Assembly: GCA_030836365.1 (NCBI GenBank) | Contig: JAURQB010000125.1 | Coordinates: 1-16,328 of the forward strand | Source: Bdellovibrionota bacterium | GTDB taxonomy: Bacteria > Bdellovibrionota > Bacteriovoracia > Bacteriovoracales > Bacteriovoracaceae | Reading direction: 5' to 3' | Length of the DNA: 16,328 nt | The notes under the pieces: generated by a model | What the model saw: only the letters and a program-made list of their open reading frames with translations | Database searches by the model: none | Told to the model about the DNA's origin: nothing | Translations under genes and position numbers: made by a program | Shown: piece by piece, positions 16,166 through 16,328 of the stretch | How the letters are laid out: every line of letters starts with the position of its first letter | Position numbering within the stretch: position 1 is the stretch's first letter

Positions 16166-16328
16166 TCACTCCATGCCTCGAGGGTCGAGAGTTCCATTGA
16201 AATTTTCCTGGCCAAGAATGTGCCAGCAGTTAAAGCATCGATGTCCCGCTCCCATAGTTGTCGCAGTTTCTCCTGTTGATGTTTTATTTCCTAGCTTTTC
16301 AATGATGGATTGCTTTGCTGTAGTTAAT
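16166..16328 (-). CDS. C-terminal fragment of an unknown protein (5' end beyond window)
   Basis: An open frame enters from the right edge and ends at TGA (16168-16166), giving 53 visible residues. The visible end contains GHRCFNCWHILGQENF with two cysteines and flanking histidines. The CxxCxH spacing differs from the CxxCH of c-type heme sites, so metal or disulfide roles are both possible. The gene stops 51 bases before the start of the kinase-like secreted protein on the same strand, with no strong terminator hairpin between, so it is probably in the same operon. Identity cannot be determined from this fragment. Confidence 0.6.
   Translation of the reverse strand, partial: LTTAKQSIIEKLGNKTSTGETATTMGAGHRCFNCWHILGQENFNGTLDPRGME

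Noticed and set aside
16166..16328. Heme c attachment site in the edge fragment
   Set aside because: The motif is CFNCWH, spacing CxxCxH, not CxxCH.
1..16328. CRISPR arrays, tRNA genes, insertion sequences, phage attachment sites
   Set aside because: No spaced direct repeats, cloverleaf sequences, transposase-like ORFs or terminal inverted repeats were noticed on reading either strand.

Overview
The window most likely comes from a Gram-negative bacterium of the Bdellovibrionota (Bacteriovorax/Bdellovibrio-like lineage). This rests on inference from four things: moderately AT-rich DNA, an RNase Y gene in a genome that also carries EpmA and ZapA, an FtsY with its own N-terminal membrane anchor, and a large share of secreted proteins and lipoproteins with no familiar enzyme signature. 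No phylogenetic marker such as rRNA is present, so the assignment is tentative. No tRNA, rRNA, CRISPR array, insertion sequence or phage gene was seen, and no stretch above 300 bases lacks a gene.

Layout. Bases 1-5108 (minus strand) hold one uninterrupted reading frame that runs off the left edge: a lipoprotein of more than 1,700 residues with Ig-like (He_PIG-type) and calcium-loop motifs. A 200-base divergent region with a perfect 8-bp inverted repeat separates it from a small coupled ORF and a secreted 268-residue protein (5212-6115, plus). An EpmA-type class II synthetase paralogue lies tail to tail with that pair (6119-7057, minus).

The centre (7163-12067, plus) is the housekeeping block: ftsY, zapA, 5-formyltetrahydrofolate cyclo-ligase, rny, a short-chain dehydrogenase and a small membrane protein. 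The last four genes are tightly packed (ATGA overlap, 30-base gap, 3-base gap). Sigma-70-like promoters can be read before ftsY and before zapA. Together these genes cover membrane targeting of ribosomes, Z-ring assembly, folate salvage and mRNA turnover.

The right end (12064-16328, minus) is an apparent operon. It holds the tail of an unknown protein, a secreted 454-residue protein that looks like a degenerate protein-kinase/aminoglycoside-phosphotransferase fold, and, 4 bases later, a secreted 893-residue cysteine-rich protein with two hydrophobic segments and a helical C-terminus. This secreted kinase-like/partner pair is the best candidate in the window for an undescribed system. Its function is not established by anything visible here.
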